Assembly (NCBI GenBank): GCA_902651635.1 | Contig: CACRSC010000024.1 | Span: forward strand, 359,111-423,110 | Length of the DNA: 64,000 nucleotides | Direction of reading: 5' to 3' | From: Mastigamoeba balamuthi | Taxonomy: Eukaryota; Evosea; Mastigamoebida; Mastigamoebidae | Shown: positions 12,005-23,146 of the stretch, in pieces | Numbering within the stretch: the first letter of the stretch is position 1 | Layout: each line of letters starts with the position of its first letter | The notes under the pieces: generated by a model | Told to the model about the DNA's origin: nothing | Databases searched by the model: none | The model's input: the letters and a program-made list of their open reading frames with translations, nothing else | Position numbers and translations under genes: made by a program

Positions 12005-13036
12005 ATGGAGCAGCAGCAGCAGCAGCAGCAGGCGCAGGCGCAGGCGCAGCAGGGAGGAGAGGACGAGGCGGCGGAGACCGCGCGGCTGGAGAAGTCGCTG
12101 GCGCGGATGGTGGAGACGCTGCGGCAGACGAGCATCATCATCCAGGACTTCACGGCAGACAAGAGCCAGACGCTCTACGACCGCCTGTGCGTGCACCCAC
12201 CACCAGCAGCAGCAGAGAGGGAGAGCCAACAGACAGACACGCACACACACGCACACACGTGCAGGAAGGACGTGTCGAAGCAGCTGGGGGAGCTGGGGAC
12301 GCAGCACAAGACGGTGGGGCTGGCGGTGTCGCCCGAGGTGTTTGGGCTGGTGGACAAGGGCAAGAACCCCGACAGGCTCGTCTACAAGTCGCTCAAGCAG
12401 TGCCGCAAGGCTGACCTCCGCAACCAGGGCAAGGTCGCCGGCCTCAAGGCCATGCGCGACGCCCTCGAGGCCCAGCTCCGCTCCTCCCCCGCCTTTGCCG
12501 GCGAGTGGGACGACTACGCCCTCGCCAAGAGCCTCCCGCCCCCCGCTGACCCCCCCGCCCTCCCCTCCCCCATCGCCGCCTCTGCCGCTGCCGCTGCCCC
12601 TGCCCCTGCCCCTGCTGCCCCTGCTGCTACTGCCCCTGTCCCTGCACCACCTGCGCCCTCGGACCTGCCCCTCCTGCAGCAGCAGCAGCAGCAGCTGGTG
12701 GCCGTCAAGGACGACCCCATGGACGGCAGCAGCAAGACCCCCGCTGCCCCTGCTGCCCCTGCAGAGTCGCCCGCTGCCAAGGCCACCATCCTCCAGCAGC
12801 AGCAGCAGCAGCCCCAGGCGGCGCAGCAGCCGCAGCAGAGCCCCCAGCCCCAGCCCCAGCAGCCACAGGCGACGCCGCAGCCCCAGCAGGCGCAGGTGGC
12901 GCAGGCACTCCCCCAAGGACAGACCCAGCCGCCCCTGCAGACTCTGGCGGCACAGACACAACAGGCACAGCCGCCACAGCAGCCACAGCAGCCCCAGCAG
13001 CCCCAGCAGCAGGCGCAGGGGCCGCACATGGGCTAG
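12005..13036 (+). CDS. MED10: Mediator complex subunit 10 with long Q/P-rich tail
   Basis: Model: exons 12005-12186 and 12265-13036, 317 residues. The intron starts GTGCGT and ends GTGCAG. The MED10 core spans about residues 25-165: ETARLEKSLARMVETLRQTS, IIQDFTADKSQTLYDRL, LAVSPEVFGLVDKGKNPDRL and SLKQCRKADLRNQGKVAGLK. Family members are usually about 130-150 residues. Here a further 150 residues of Ala/Pro then Gln/Pro repeats follow, which could contact transcription factors. MED10 belongs to the Mediator middle module, next to MED14, and links activators to RNA polymerase II. The N terminus is also Gln-rich. Confidence 0.88.
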   Translation: MEQQQQQQQAQAQAQQGGEDEAAETARLEKSLARMVETLRQTSIIIQDFTADKSQTLYDRLCVHPPPAAAERESQQTDTHTHAHTCRKDVSKQLGELGTQHKTVGLAVSPEVFGLVDKGKNPDRLVYKSLKQCRKADLRNQGKVAGLKAMRDALEAQLRSSPAFAGEWDDYALAKSLPPPADPPALPSPIAASAAAAAPAPAPAAPAATAPVPAPPAPSDLPLLQQQQQQLVAVKDDPMDGSSKTPAAPAAPAESPAAKATILQQQQQQPQAAQQPQQSPQPQPQQPQATPQPQQAQVAQALPQGQTQPPLQTLAAQTQQAQPPQQPQQPQQPQQQAQGPHMG

Positions 13037-13140
13037 GGCTGCGCAGCGCGCCTGGCCGCAACACACCGAGCAAACAAGGGCATGCGACTGCTGCAGATGC
13101 ACTCTGTTGAGCTGAACGGGGGGCGCAGGGCGAGGGCTGC

Positions 13141-13838
13141 TCAGGGCATCTTGGGAGGGCACTTGACGCCCACGCGCTCGAGGGTGTCGACAGGGAGGGC
13201 GAAGGCGGGGTCGATGGGCTTGAGGCCGCACTTGCCCAGGAGGCTGAGGCCGGCGACGCCGAAGAAGGTGTGGTAGACGTCGGCGAGGTCCTCGGTGCGG
13301 TCGGCGATGCCCCCGGCGTCTGCGTCCTGGCAGCCCAGGATGAAGCGGGCGAGGGCCTCGGAGTCGATCCAGGCGATGCGGCCCAGCAGCGAGAGCGACG
13401 AGAGGACCCACCACGAGTAGCAGACGTCGGGCAGCTTCTCGGGGCGCCCGTTGAGGCCGCCGCAGGGCACCTGGCGCTCGGCCAGCCACCACGCCAGGCG
13501 GTCGCGGTCCACACGGTCCAGCGCCCCCGCGATGGCCAGCGCCCCCACGCAGCAGAACACCTGCCCCGCGTGCGTCTCGGCGTTGGGCACGCAGCCGTAC
13601 CCCCCGTCAAAGTTCTTGCACCGTCCTATGTACTCGACCGCTTTCTGCGTTGCGCGCCCGCGCCAAAGAGAGAGAAATATCAATTGAGTTCGCCACAGAA
13701 CCAATGAAACCCAATCTATCAGATTAAATCAATCAAGCGTGAACAAAAACAGACCAAATCTACCCATCGAGAGACAAGAACCAGAGTCAGAACTCACAGA
13801 GACGCCATCCCCAAGCCAACCAACTGATTGGACAACTA

Positions 13839-13870
<32 letters not shown>

Positions 13871-14490
13871 CAAGCCATCAAAAGGCAAAGCAAGCAAAAC
13901 AACTGAGCAGGAGGAAGCAAAGAGAGACAGGCAGAGGCAGAGGCAGAGGCGCACGGGGAGGTCGATGGCGGGGAGCCTGTCGATGAGGGCGAGGCAGGCG
14001 ATGGCGCAGTAGGAGAAGCGGGTGTCGATCTCGCCCCACTGGTCGCCGGCGAAGGAGCCGTCGGGCTGCTGCAGGCGGGCGACCCAGGCTGCCACGGCGT
14101 CCCTGTCGACGTCCCCCAGCCTGCCCACCAGCGCCAGCACCTGCACCGCGCTCAGCGTGTACAGCAGGTGCGCGTCGTGCCCCGCGTTGCCCCCGTACCC
14201 CCCCGTCCCCGCCGCCCTGCAGCTCCCCACCCACCCCGCGATCTCCTCCTTCTCCTCCTCCCGCAGCTCCCCCATCAGCTCCAGCGCTGCGTTGGGTGGG
14301 TGGGGGACGGTCACGATGATTATTTATGACGTCATAACACGTGGCACGCGCCCGTGAGGCCCCAGTAGGCGGCGTTGAGGCGCATGTGCTCCGAGGCCCA
14401 GTACTCGAACTCGGTCTCGCCCTTGCGCTCCGCCGCCCGTATGAACGCCGCGTGCTGCGCCCGCAGCAGCTCCTCCCCCGCCGTCGCCAT
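13141..14490 (-). CDS. RABGGTB: geranylgeranyl transferase type-2 subunit beta (Rab GGTase)
   Basis: Model: exons complement(14352-14490), (13955-14286) and (13141-13644), 324 residues (human 331). The type II rather than farnesyl subunit is shown by [60 protein letters not shown] and [20 protein letters not shown]. The zinc ligands are visible: Asp and Cys in LPDVCYSWW and His in DVYHTFFG. With the alpha subunit and REP it adds geranylgeranyl groups to Rab proteins. Intron 1 seems to start GC: the join after ACG-G gives [20 protein letters not shown] with exactly the family length, while GT alternatives give extra residues. Intron 2 is long (310 nt) and holds a (GA)n tract near 13845-13871. 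Confidence 0.93.
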
Positions 14491-14816
14491 CCTCCTGTGC
14501 TCCTCCTCTGCTGCCTGCTGCTGCTGCGTGGGGTGCTCCGCTCTGCCTCTCTCTCTGTGCCGCACTGACAGACGCCGCCTGCTGCGTTGCCTGTCGTTCA
14601 CGATTTGTTATTCCCCAAAATATCAGCCCCCGTATCTGTGACACACTCAGTCGATGTGTCGACACAAGTGCCACAGCGGCAGACGCGACAACAGCGTCCC
14701 CACTTGAGCTCTGTCTGTTCGCGCTTGCTGGCGCCGCCAGAGACAGCGGAGATATCTCGGGTGAATATCCGGCCACCAAAAATCCAGACACAGAAGAAGA
14801 AAAATATCGCGGTCCA
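14491..14816. promoter_or_regulatory. divergent promoter of RABGGTB and F-box/LRR gene
   Basis: Elements seen on both strands include CCCCAAAATATCAGCCCCCG at 14613-14632, GTATC at 14632-14636 and GATATCTCGG at 14751-14760, followed by GAATATCC at 14763-14770. The latter two lie 45-65 nt before the F-box gene ATG. An A-rich run follows. These match GATATC-type elements before other genes in the window. Confidence 0.5.
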
Positions 14817-16802
14817 ATGCGCGGGCAGCAGCGGCACGAGCACCACCACGCGCCCCCCCACCGGCGCCAGCGCCCGCAGCCCTCCTCCCCCGCCAAGCCC
14901 CCGCGGCGCCCCTCGGCCCCCGCGGTGCCCGCGGTGGTGCCTGCGGTGCCCGCGGTGCCTGTGGTGCCCGTGCGGCGGGTGCTGCTGGACGAGGCGCTGC
15001 CCGACGACTGCCTCGCCCACGTCCTCGCCTGCCTCAGCCTCCCCGACCTCGCCCGCGCCGCCCGCGTCTCGGTGCGCTGGCGCCGCGTCGTCCAGCAGTC
15101 CCCCGCGCTCTGGGCCCCCCAGCGCGCGTCCCTCGCCTCGCCCGCGGCCGCCCGCGCGCTCTGCCGCTGCCCCAGCGCCCGCGCGTGGCTCCGCGCTGCC
15201 GAGATCCGCGTATCTCCCGGCGACGGCGCGGCCGATGTGGCGTCCGCCGCCGCTGCTGTCGCGTCGGCCCTCGCGTCGCTGCGCTCGCTGGCCCTCACCC
15301 TCGCCCCCGAGTGCGCCGAGGGGTCCGCGGTGGACGCGGTGGACGCTGCGGTGGTGCCTGCGCTGCTGGGGGCTGCGCTGCCCGGGGGCCTCGAGGAGGT
15401 GGCGGCGCCGCTTCTGCCCAGCGCGTGGCAGCTCGCCCGAGGCCTGCCGGCGCTGCGGGTGCTCGCGGCCCCGGTGCCCGGCAGCGCCCTGGGCGAGCTC
15501 GCGCGGTGCCCCTGCGCGGCGACGCTGGAGCGGCTGCGCGTCGTGGGGCACGTCAGCGCCGCGGACGTGGCGTCGGCGCAGGTGATGCGACTTTTGGCGG
15601 GGCTGCGGGGGCTCGAGGCCGAGCGCCTGGCCGCCCCCGAGGCGCTGGCGGTGGCCCGCTGCTGCACGACGCGCCTGGCCGCGCTCTCGCTGGGGCCCTG
15701 CCGCCCCGAGGCCCTCGCCTGCCTCGGCGTCCCCTCGCTCTCGGCCCTCACGTCGCTTCGCCTGCTCTCCTGCCGCGACCCCGAAAACGACGACGACGAC
15801 GACGGGGACGGCAATGACAACGACGACGGGGACGAGGACGCGCACGGGCTGCGGCAGGCGCTGCGGCCGCTGCGGGCGCTGGAGAGCCTGGAGATCGCGG
15901 ACGTGGGGCGTATGGGGGACGGGGAGCTGGCGGGGGTCCTGCGGGGCCTCGTGGGCGCCGGGGGCGACGCCCTGTCCCGCGTGGTCCTCACGGGCGCCCC
16001 GCGCGCGGGCCCTGCCACGCTGGCGGCCCTCGCGCAGCTGCGGGGGCTCCGCGAGCTGGCGCTCGAGGGCCTGGGCGACGCCGCCGGCGTGGGCGCCCTG
16101 GCCAGCGCGCGCCTCGAGACGCTGCGGCTGGCGCGCTGCCCGCGGGGGCTCTCGCCGCGCACGGCCGCCCGACTCCTGCGCGCGCACCCCGCGCTGCGCG
16201 CCCTCGAGGTCTCGCGCTGCGGGTGGGCCCCGCGCGCGGACCTCTGGTCGATGCTGCTGCCCGCCGCGCGCGCGCGCTGCTGCGCCCTCGAGGAGCTCAG
16301 CGTCGCCGGCGTCGCGCTGCCCTGCGGCGGGGGCCTCCAGCGCGTGGCCCAGGCGCTGCCGCTGCTCCGCGTGCTGCGCGTCTCGCTCGCGGGGGGCTGC
16401 TCCGCGGGCGGGGGCGGCGGCAGGCGCGGGCGCTGCAAGCGGCGGGCGGCGCAGCAGGAGGCGCGGGCGCTGCGGCTGCTGGCGCACGAGGGCGTGCTGC
16501 CGGCCCTGCGCTGCTTCTGCGTCGAGGCGCCCCACAGCGCGCCCCTGGCAGAGGCCCTGGCCGAGATCGCTGCCGCGCGGCCCGCGTGCGACGTGTGCGT
16601 GTGGGTGGCGCCCCGCTGGGTGCCCGTGGCCGAGGCTGCGCGGATGCCCCCCGCAAGCTGGGGGAGCGGCGAGGGCCAAGGCGGCGACAGCGACGGCAGC
16701 GACGAGGGGGACGGGGACGAGGAGGAGGACCGCGGGGCAGACTACGTCTACGAGGCGCAGGGCATCGACGGGGCCGAGGAGAGCGACAGCGACGGCCAGT
16801 AG
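14817..16802 (+). CDS. F-box / leucine-rich-repeat protein
   Basis: A single exon of 661 residues. After a Pro/Arg-rich start, a clear F-box lies at about 58-100: [37 protein letters not shown]. The rest is built of degenerate LRRs: [55 protein letters not shown] and [10 protein letters not shown]. Asp/Glu runs interrupt at about 323-342 and near the C terminus. By family analogy it would bind SKP1 through the F-box and recruit substrates with the LRRs for SCF ubiquitination; the substrate is unknown. The ATG at 14817 is the first in frame after the GATATC elements. Confidence 0.8.
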   Translation: MRGQQRHEHHHAPPHRRQRPQPSSPAKPPRRPSAPAVPAVVPAVPAVPVVPVRRVLLDEALPDDCLAHVLACLSLPDLARAARVSVRWRRVVQQSPALWAPQRASLASPAAARALCRCPSARAWLRAAEIRVSPGDGAADVASAAAAVASALASLRSLALTLAPECAEGSAVDAVDAAVVPALLGAALPGGLEEVAAPLLPSAWQLARGLPALRVLAAPVPGSALGELARCPCAATLERLRVVGHVSAADVASAQVMRLLAGLRGLEAERLAAPEALAVARCCTTRLAALSLGPCRPEALACLGVPSLSALTSLRLLSCRDPENDDDDDGDGNDNDDGDEDAHGLRQALRPLRALESLEIADVGRMGDGELAGVLRGLVGAGGDALSRVVLTGAPRAGPATLAALAQLRGLRELALEGLGDAAGVGALASARLETLRLARCPRGLSPRTAARLLRAHPALRALEVSRCGWAPRADLWSMLLPAARARCCALEELSVAGVALPCGGGLQRVAQALPLLRVLRVSLAGGCSAGGGGGRRGRCKRRAAQQEARALRLLAHEGVLPALRCFCVEAPHSAPLAEALAEIAAARPACDVCVWVAPRWVPVAEAARMPPASWGSGEGQGGDSDGSDEGDGDEEEDRGADYVYEAQGIDGAEESDSDGQ

Positions 16803-17067
16803 GCAACAAGCGGCGGGGCAGAGGCGTCTATTATCAGCGTGTGGTTGGTTGCACACGTGTCACACAGAGCGCGGCAGCGGCAGCTGCAGCGGCCAGTGTC
16901 CAGTGTCCAGTGCCCTGCCCGCCAGGAGTCCCCCGTCCAAACACTGCGGCGCCAGGGTGAGCAGGGCAGGGCAGGGCGAGGGGGGCATCGCACAAAACAA
17001 AACAAGCGGGGCCGAGGCGGCGGCGGGGGCAGCAGCGCCAGCAGCCCCGGGGCGAGGGCGGGGCGCC

Positions 17068-18213
17068 CTACTTCTTGTCCTTGTCCTTCCTGTCTCGCTT
17101 GTCCTTGTCGGGCTCGGGCGAGGCCCCCTTGTCCTTGTGGTGGTGCGTGTGCGACGACGACGACGCCTGCGGGGCGTCCTTGTCGCAGAGCGTCGTGATG
17201 AGGCTCTGCAGGGGCGCCAGCTCCTTCTTGTCCACCAGCGCAAACTCGTTGCAGAAGTAGATAAAGTGCTGCGCGTGCCCCGGGGTGGTGAGGCGACATG
17301 GGAGTGGGCCACGGGGGGCTGTGGCCGACCTTGAACGACGTGTTGAGGTGGGCCTCCTCGCCCAGGTTGATGATCTTGGGGAAGTGGCTGTAGTAGATGT
17401 GCGCGTACACGCGGAACAGCCTCTTGAAGATCGTCCGCACAATCTTCACAAAGCTGGCGGGGAACGGCACGCCTGCCACGCGTTCACACGAGAGCAGGTG
17501 AGGTGGCGTGGCGCGACGCGACAGGGGTGCCCAGTGGCAGATTTCCGGGAAGCAGAGATCTCCCACAGAGCCCAAAGGGGGCATTACCGATCTTGGAGGG
17601 GAAGATCGTCTCGTCGTCGAGCTGCGACTGCACCCACGTCATCAGGTAGTCCACGTACTCGGGGGCGCTGACGACGATCGCCTTCTTGATCGACTTGCCG
17701 TCGGCCCAGTGGTACTCGTACCTGAGCGGCAGCAGAGGGAGCAGATATTCGCGAATTTGAATATTCAAACGGCCAGCCCACCCAAACCCAAAGGTGCACT
17801 GCCCCCCGTGAGGCGCAGACGCAACTTGGGCCCCGCCGACATCACGGCGCAGGTCTGCTTGGTGCAGAACTCCGTGATCGTCCCGTACAGCATGTTGATC
17901 TGGTTGAAGAAGTCCACCGCTGCCCGCCGCCCGCCCCCCATCGCGAAATTAAGAGAGAGGGAGAGGGAAGAGGAGAGATAATTGAGTCGCGTCAGATCAG
18001 ACACGCGGGGTGGGCGATGCGACGCGACAGCGCACTGTTGACGGCGAGCCACTCGTTGAGGTCCTCGCCCTCGGGGAGGGTGACGGCGGCCTTGAGGTTG
18101 CCGCTGCCGAGGGTGGCCTGGGCGAACTTCTGGAGCTCCGACTGCTTGGTGCCCTCGGGTATGTTCCGGTGCGGCCGGAACGTCTGCCCCTTCCTGCTGC
18201 TCCCGCGCCACAT
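17068..18213 (-). CDS. MOB1: MOB1 kinase activator
   Basis: Model: exons complement(18036-18213), (17826-17919), (17588-17721), (17330-17472) and (17068-17268), 249 residues. Landmarks are [92 protein letters not shown] and [10 protein letters not shown]. Zinc ligands are the Cys pair in EFCTKQTC and the His pair in [11 protein letters not shown]1 binds and activates NDR/LATS kinases in Hippo-type and mitotic-exit signalling. The C terminus carries an extra Lys/Asp-rich tail (about 35 residues) beyond animal MOB1. Donors are mostly GTKCG; the first and fourth introns contain the CGTCGCATC-type sequence common in introns here. Confidence 0.95.
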
Positions 18214-18593
18214 CGGGCCCCGTCAGCTCACCACACGCCCCCGCGCCTGGGCGGGAGCAGGCGCACCTGAGACCAAACATGGGGGTCGGTCGGCCTGCAC
18301 TACCCGCTCTTTCACAACGCGTGCGCTATCTCAAAATATACCGCGATTCTCCGCTGCCCAGTATCTGCCCCCGATATCCCCACTGGATACTTCCGGTACC
18401 GGAACCTCCAGTTTCGATTTCGCAGCTGCTGCACTTCCCAACGGCAACCAACTCCCCCGCATGACGCGACCGCTTATGTGCACAATGCTGAAAACCCCTT
18501 TGGAATGAGAGGAGAATCTCGCCCTGAATCTGACCCAACCCAGTTGAATTTTTGAGCGCGCGCGGGGGTTTGGCGGGGCTGCCAGGGCTGCCG
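18214..18593. promoter_or_regulatory. divergent promoter of MOB1 and the chromodomain gene
   Basis: AT-rich elements sit in a GC-rich context: CTCAAAATATACC near 18331, GTATCTGCCCCCGATATCCC at 18361-18380 and GGATACTTCC just after. On the MOB1 strand this reads GATATCGGGGGCAGATAC, similar to elements upstream of the DEK-HMG and RABGGTB genes. Confidence 0.5.
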
Positions 18594-20535
18594 ATGGCAG
18601 AGCAGCGCCAACACTTCTGGCTGGGCACGCTCCCACACGCACCCGCCGCGCCCCACGCCCTCTGACAGGCCCCCCTCCCCAGAGTGCAGGGGCTGCGGCG
18701 ACATCATGTCCCCGCAGGAGCCCAGCGCCACCTGCGCCGGCTGCGCGCGCCACTTCCACACGCGCTGCGCGCAGGCCCACAAGTGCGCGCCCCCAGAGAT
18801 CCCGCCAAGATCCCCGCCCTCGGCAATATCTGAGACGCGGCGTGGCCAGATGTGGCGTGGCCGCCGCCTCCGCCGCTGCCGCTGGGCGCAAGAGAGGCAG
18901 GCCCTGCAGGGCAGCGACCCCCAGCTCCTCGGAGGGCGGCGACGGCAGCGGGGGCGAGAGCGACCCCGAGTGGGCGCAGCGCCTCTGGACGTGGGAGACA
19001 CACGTGCGCACACCAGCCCCCCCCCGGCACGACGCGACGTGACGTGACGTGACGCGACGCGACGCTGTGGGGGGCAGGGCGCAGGGGAGCTGGTGGGGTT
19101 TGTGCTGCGCAAGCGGCGGTGCTTTGTGTGCTCGCAGGCGGTGGAGCGCAGCCGCGCCGCGGAGCACCTCATGCGCCACGCGGGGGAGCTCGCCCGCCTG
19201 GGCCGCCGCAACGTGCGCCACACGGCATAGCAGGGCACAGGCCCCCACTCCCCTGACGCAGCCGCACCCGCGCGACGCACAGGCCAGCACGGCCGCCATG
19301 GCTGCGGACGTGCGGACACTGGCAGAGGCGGCGGGGCCCTTTGCGGCGCCGGGCGACGACGAGGGCCCGGCGTACAAACTGCAGCGGCTGACGCGGGGCT
19401 CAAAAGTCGCATCAGCGGCAGCAGCAGCAGCAGCGCCGCCAGACACGCTCAGGGCAGAGCCCTCGCCAGAGCCGCCGCAGAGGCAGCTGGAGGCCAGGCC
19501 CGCAGAGGCCCCAGAGGCCCCAGAGGCGGCTGCGCCAGCGCCCGAGGCCGCGGAGGGAGGGGGCGAGGAGGACAAGGGGGACAAGGAGGACAAGGAGGAG
19601 CAGGGCGAGGGGGAGGGGGAGGGGGAGGTGTTCGAGGTGGAGGCGATACGGGACCACAGAGTCAAGCACAAGAGGCTCGAGTACCTCGTCAAGTGGAAGG
19701 GCTACGCCGAGCACAGCAACACGTGGGAGCCCGAGAAGAACTGCCGCGGCTGCCCCGCCATCATCAAGGCCTACTGGAAGGGCAGGCCCAAGTAAGCCCT
19801 CCCCTCTCTGCTGCCAGCCCCTGCGCCCGTGGCCCCACGCCACATCACCGCCCAGCCTCTCCCTCTTGCCCAGCGCTCACTCACGTGCCCCGCAGGCCTC
19901 CCCCCAGCAAGTCGCACCACCGCAAGACCACGCCGGCCAAGGGGGCAGCAAAGACCGCAGCCGTGGCCGCAGCGGCGGCACCGCCAGAGCCCCCGGCGCA
20001 GCAGGCAGAGGGCGGGCAGGACAATGTCGCCGCAGCCGCAGCGGCAGGGGCGGTGGCAGCACCGCAGGCACCGCAGACGTACGACATGCAGGACGCCCTG
20101 CACACGTGGGCCGCAGCAGCAGCGGCGGTGGCAGCGGCAGAGCCCAGCGGCCAGCGCGGCAGCAGCAGCAGCAGCAGCAGGGGGCAGGGGGCGCAGGCGC
20201 AGGCGCAGTGGCCGTCGACGCCCGCGGCGGTGCAGGCGATGATACCGCAGGCGGTGGCTGAGGCAGCGGCGGCCACGGCAGCGGCCTCGGCCAGGGCGGC
20301 ACAGGTCGTGGCGGAGGCCAGGGAGAGGACAGAGGCCGCCAGGCGGGAGATGCGGGACAGCCAGGCGGCGGCGGCGAGGCAGTGGGAGGCAGCGCAGACG
20401 GTGATGGAGGAGGAGAGCAGGGCGATGCGGGAGCACCTGGCAGCCATCCACATGCGATGCGACAGCATCGTGAGCAAGTGCAGAGAGGACTCGGACAGCA
20501 TCATCGCTCAGATGCGCAACCGCTACGGCCTCTGA
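18594..20535 (+). CDS. zinc-finger (PHD/RING-like) plus chromodomain protein
   Basis: Model: exons 18594-18624, 18683-18782, 18850-19003, 19078-19212, 19283-19791 and 19896-20535, 522 residues. Intron 1 appears to be GC-AG (donor GCACGC). The N terminus has a Cys/His cluster, CRGCGDIMSPQEPSATCAGC then HTRCAQAHKCG, and a second one, CFVCSQAVERSRAAEHLMRH. A chromodomain follows at about 250-305: EVFEVEAIRDHRVKHKRLEY, LVKWKGYAEHSNTWEPEKN, with the aromatic cage positions F, W and W plausible for methyl-lysine binding. The C-terminal half is Ala/Gln-rich and ends in a charged helix. A stop codon (19228-19230) lies inside intron 4. Splicing from GTGCGC to CACAG joins both halves in frame, so I prefer one gene over two genes 67 nt apart. 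Confidence 0.72.
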
Positions 20536-20759
20536 GCAATGCCACCCCCCCGACGAGAACTGCCCAGCCACAGAGGAACCAGCACACAACCAGCCACAAA
20601 CCGCCAACGTTATGAAGCTTGTTCCACACACTAAACATACGACCCGCAACACAACCAACCAAAATAAACGTCGAGAGTCGAAATTCAACTACTGATTCGG
20701 AAGTATGACCGTGGAAGATAGAGAAAGCAGACGAGAACACATAAACGCACGCACTCACG

Positions 20760-21012
20760 CACGAACGCACAGAGGGAAACCAAACCGAAAAACAATGATG
20801 ATGCTTCTGTTTCTTCACTCACAGTTTGTTCTTCACTTGGCTTGGGCTCGTTTGAGCTCAGACATGAAATTCACATGAAAGGGCCCTCTGGGGACTGTGC
20901 AGCCAGCCAGGGAGGGGGGAGGTGTGCGCACAGGCACAAGGGAGGAGGAGGAGGAGGAGGAGGAGGAGGAGGAGGAAGGGCAGGCACAACCGCGAGAGAT
21001 GAGAGTGCATTG
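20760..21012. repeat. dispersed repeat module B (left end of permuted unit)
   Basis: The sequence from about ACGCACAGAGGGAAA through GCGAGAGATGAGAG is closely matched, inverted, near 63630-63825. Shared landmarks are CTTCACTCACAGTTTGTTC, TCAGACATGAAA and GGGACTGTGCAGCCAGCC. It includes a (GGA)n tract at about 20941-20976, longer here than in the other copy. There is no coding bias. It follows the 3' end of the chromodomain gene after about 220 nt. Confidence 0.8.
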
Positions 21013-22126
21013 GTTGCACTTTATAAACACAAGGTCAGAAATGAGGGACGGGACTTGCAAGACGAGGGGCCAAATGCGACCAAGAAACCAAGAAACGGGC
21101 CAGGCAAGGCCAGGGCTCCGGGCAGGAGGTGGGCCCCATGCGAGCCAGGCAGGTGGAGCAGTGCATGCGAGGCTGATCAGAGCCCATACATACGACTCAC
21201 CAGGGGGTCGGCTCACACTTGTGCGAGCCCACAAGCCCCCTCCCCATACAAGCGGATCATCAAAGCACATGGCCTGGGAGACACACACACGAGCCGAGTC
21301 CAGTCAGCACAAGCACAGTCAGTCTGCGAACCAGAACAGCAGCAGCCAGCCGTACCAAAAGCAAAAACGACAACAAAATGGCGGCAAGGACAGCTCAAAA
21401 AAGGAATGCAGCAAACGCCCACGAGGACAGCAGAAACGCCTGGCTTGCAGACCAGTGCGTTCCTGCAGCCAGCCTTTGTTTCTCTCCCGCCCCTGTGCTC
21501 CAGAAATCTCGCACCAGGGCCGCCAAAAAGAGAAAGATTTCGTTCCCGAGGGGCGAAAAATTAAACACACAACCCCACCGCGCCCCCGCGGAGCGGACTG
21601 CGCAGCCCACAGCGCACCCACGCACGGGCCGCCGACCCCCTCCACGAGCAGGCAGCCCCGGGGGCCGCAGGCGGCGTGCGCCCGGCGACGTCATCGCCCA
21701 CCAAGCGACGACGAATCTCCGCCGCCGCGATCCTTTTTTCTTTACTTGTTTTCTTTCGCACACGCAAAGCCCCTCGCCAGCCCCTCCGCAGCTGGTACGC
21801 CCCCTCGCCGTCGACCCCCCCGCAGCCCCCTCTCATCGACGAGGGCACGCCCTGCCGCGCCCTGTGTGCTCTCGGGCGTCCGCGCGTGCCCTTTTCAAAA
21901 TTTTCTTCGAAGGGGGGGCGCACGCACGCGCGCGCACGGCCATTTGAATTCAAATCGCGCTCCCTTTGCTCACCCCCAGATGCCCGCCCTCCCAGCCCTC
22001 TGCAGGTCCCGGTCGCGCCACACAGAGGAGGCCAGAGGGGCAGGGCCGTTGCTGCGCGCAGGGGATCTCTCGCAGGCGCGTTGCTCACGCTCTCCCCTTT
22101 TCGCTTCCCCCTTGGCGCCACTTGGT
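21013..22126. other. body of the repeat unit, no confident gene
   Basis: This lies between modules B and A. It is moderately GC-rich with long chance open frames, and no protein family or consistent codon bias was seen. Toward 21880-21960 it becomes T/A-richer (TTTTCAAAATTTTC, TTTGAATTCAAA), which could be a promoter for the small gene downstream. Confidence 0.35.
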
Positions 22127-22563
22127 ATGGCAGCGCTGTCGGTCACGCTAACCAACCAACAAGGCCACACTGCAGAGCCTGGGGACGTCTCGGTCTCGCG
22201 GTCTGGCCTGCGCATCGGGAGCGCAGGGTCGCGGGGCAGCAGCAGCACGGGGGGCAGGGGCACCCCGCAGTGGAGGGCCGAGGTCTTGCGGGGTGCGTCT
22301 CTCTTTGTCCTCCCCCTCCCTCCTCTTTTTTTCTTCGCCACGCCCGCATGCCTGCGCTGTGCTCGCTGCCCTTCCCGCGGCCTGCACGAACCGAATCCCC
22401 TCGCCTCGCTGACATTCCCCTGCCCTTGTTCTCGCAAGCGCGAGCAGCTCTCCCGCCTCGTGGCCTTTTGCTCACTCTTTTTCTTACATTCCTCCTCACA
22501 CAGAAAGGCTACGAGGAGGTCGGCGATGACGAGCTTGAGGAGAAGCTGAGTGAGCCTGACTGA
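22127..22563 (+). CDS. possible small two-exon gene, unknown product
   Basis: An ATG at 22127 opens a frame beginning MAALSVTLTNQQGHTAEPGD, rich in Ser, Gly and Thr. A GTGCGT donor follows at about 22294, then a pyrimidine-rich stretch and a CACAG acceptor at about 22499-22503. Exon 2 could read KGYEEVGDDELEEKLSEPD and stop at 22563. The phases do not agree with the GTGCGT donor (that join gives a short basic end); a donor at GAG-GTCTTG would keep the acidic tail in frame. No family was recognised. It lies inside the repeat unit, so it may be a gene carried by the repeat or a chance frame. Confidence 0.3.
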
Positions 22564-22621
22564 GTGGAGCTTGAGGAAGCCTGAGGAAGCCTGATGAGAG
22601 TGTGGAGCAGAGCAGACAGTG

Positions 22622-22785
22622 GAGAGGAGGGTGAGGGTGAGGTGAGCAGCGTGCGACCCGTAGGGGCTCGCACGCCGGTGGGCACCATGATCTCTCACCT
22701 CCTCGTGGTGGTGCCTGGGCAACACTCGTTCCCCCCTCCCAGAGAGGGGGGACGAGTGGCCAAGAGAGATCAAGCACGCGCACGC
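22622..22785. repeat. dispersed repeat module A (right end of permuted unit)
   Basis: The sequence beginning GAGGGTGAGGTGAGCAGCGT and running through GGTGGTGCCTGGGCAACACT to GAGAGATCAAGCACGC is closely matched, inverted, at about 63838-64000. In the right-hand copy, module A is joined directly to module B. Confidence 0.8.
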
Positions 22786-23146
22786 ACGCCACGCCACGCC
22801 ATGCCACGCCACGCGCAGTGGGAAACCATTACAAGCAATGACTCACCCGTGTCGTCGCACCACGCACTCGGGAACGCATGCACGCGCAGAGGTAGACCTT
22901 TTTCTTACCTGTACCAGCCATTCGTGAGTTATCTTGGTTTAGTTGTTGTTGTTGTTGAAGTTTGTTGTGAGTTGCAATGACATTTTGCATGATTCATTGC
23001 GATGAGAGTCTCATACAGTTAATGTTGGTTGCTGGTCTGTTTCTCGGTCAGTTTGTGTGCTGAGCAGATTTTTATGTTGTTTAGATTTTTCACTTTTTTG
23101 GCGCGAGGCCGTGGCTGCTCAGCTGTGCAGTGCGCACGCGCCACAG
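22786..23146. other. T-rich region upstream of the large ORF
   Basis: This contains CACGCCACGCCATGCC repeats, a (GTT)n run near 22943-22955 and several T-runs. No GATATC element and no ATG-initiated exon were found for the downstream gene. Acceptor-like CAG sites occur at 23120-23146. Confidence 0.4.

Noticed and set aside
19298-20535. Independent chromodomain gene starting at 19298
   Set aside because: Only 67 nt would separate it from the previous stop; the intron model is in phase with consensus sites.
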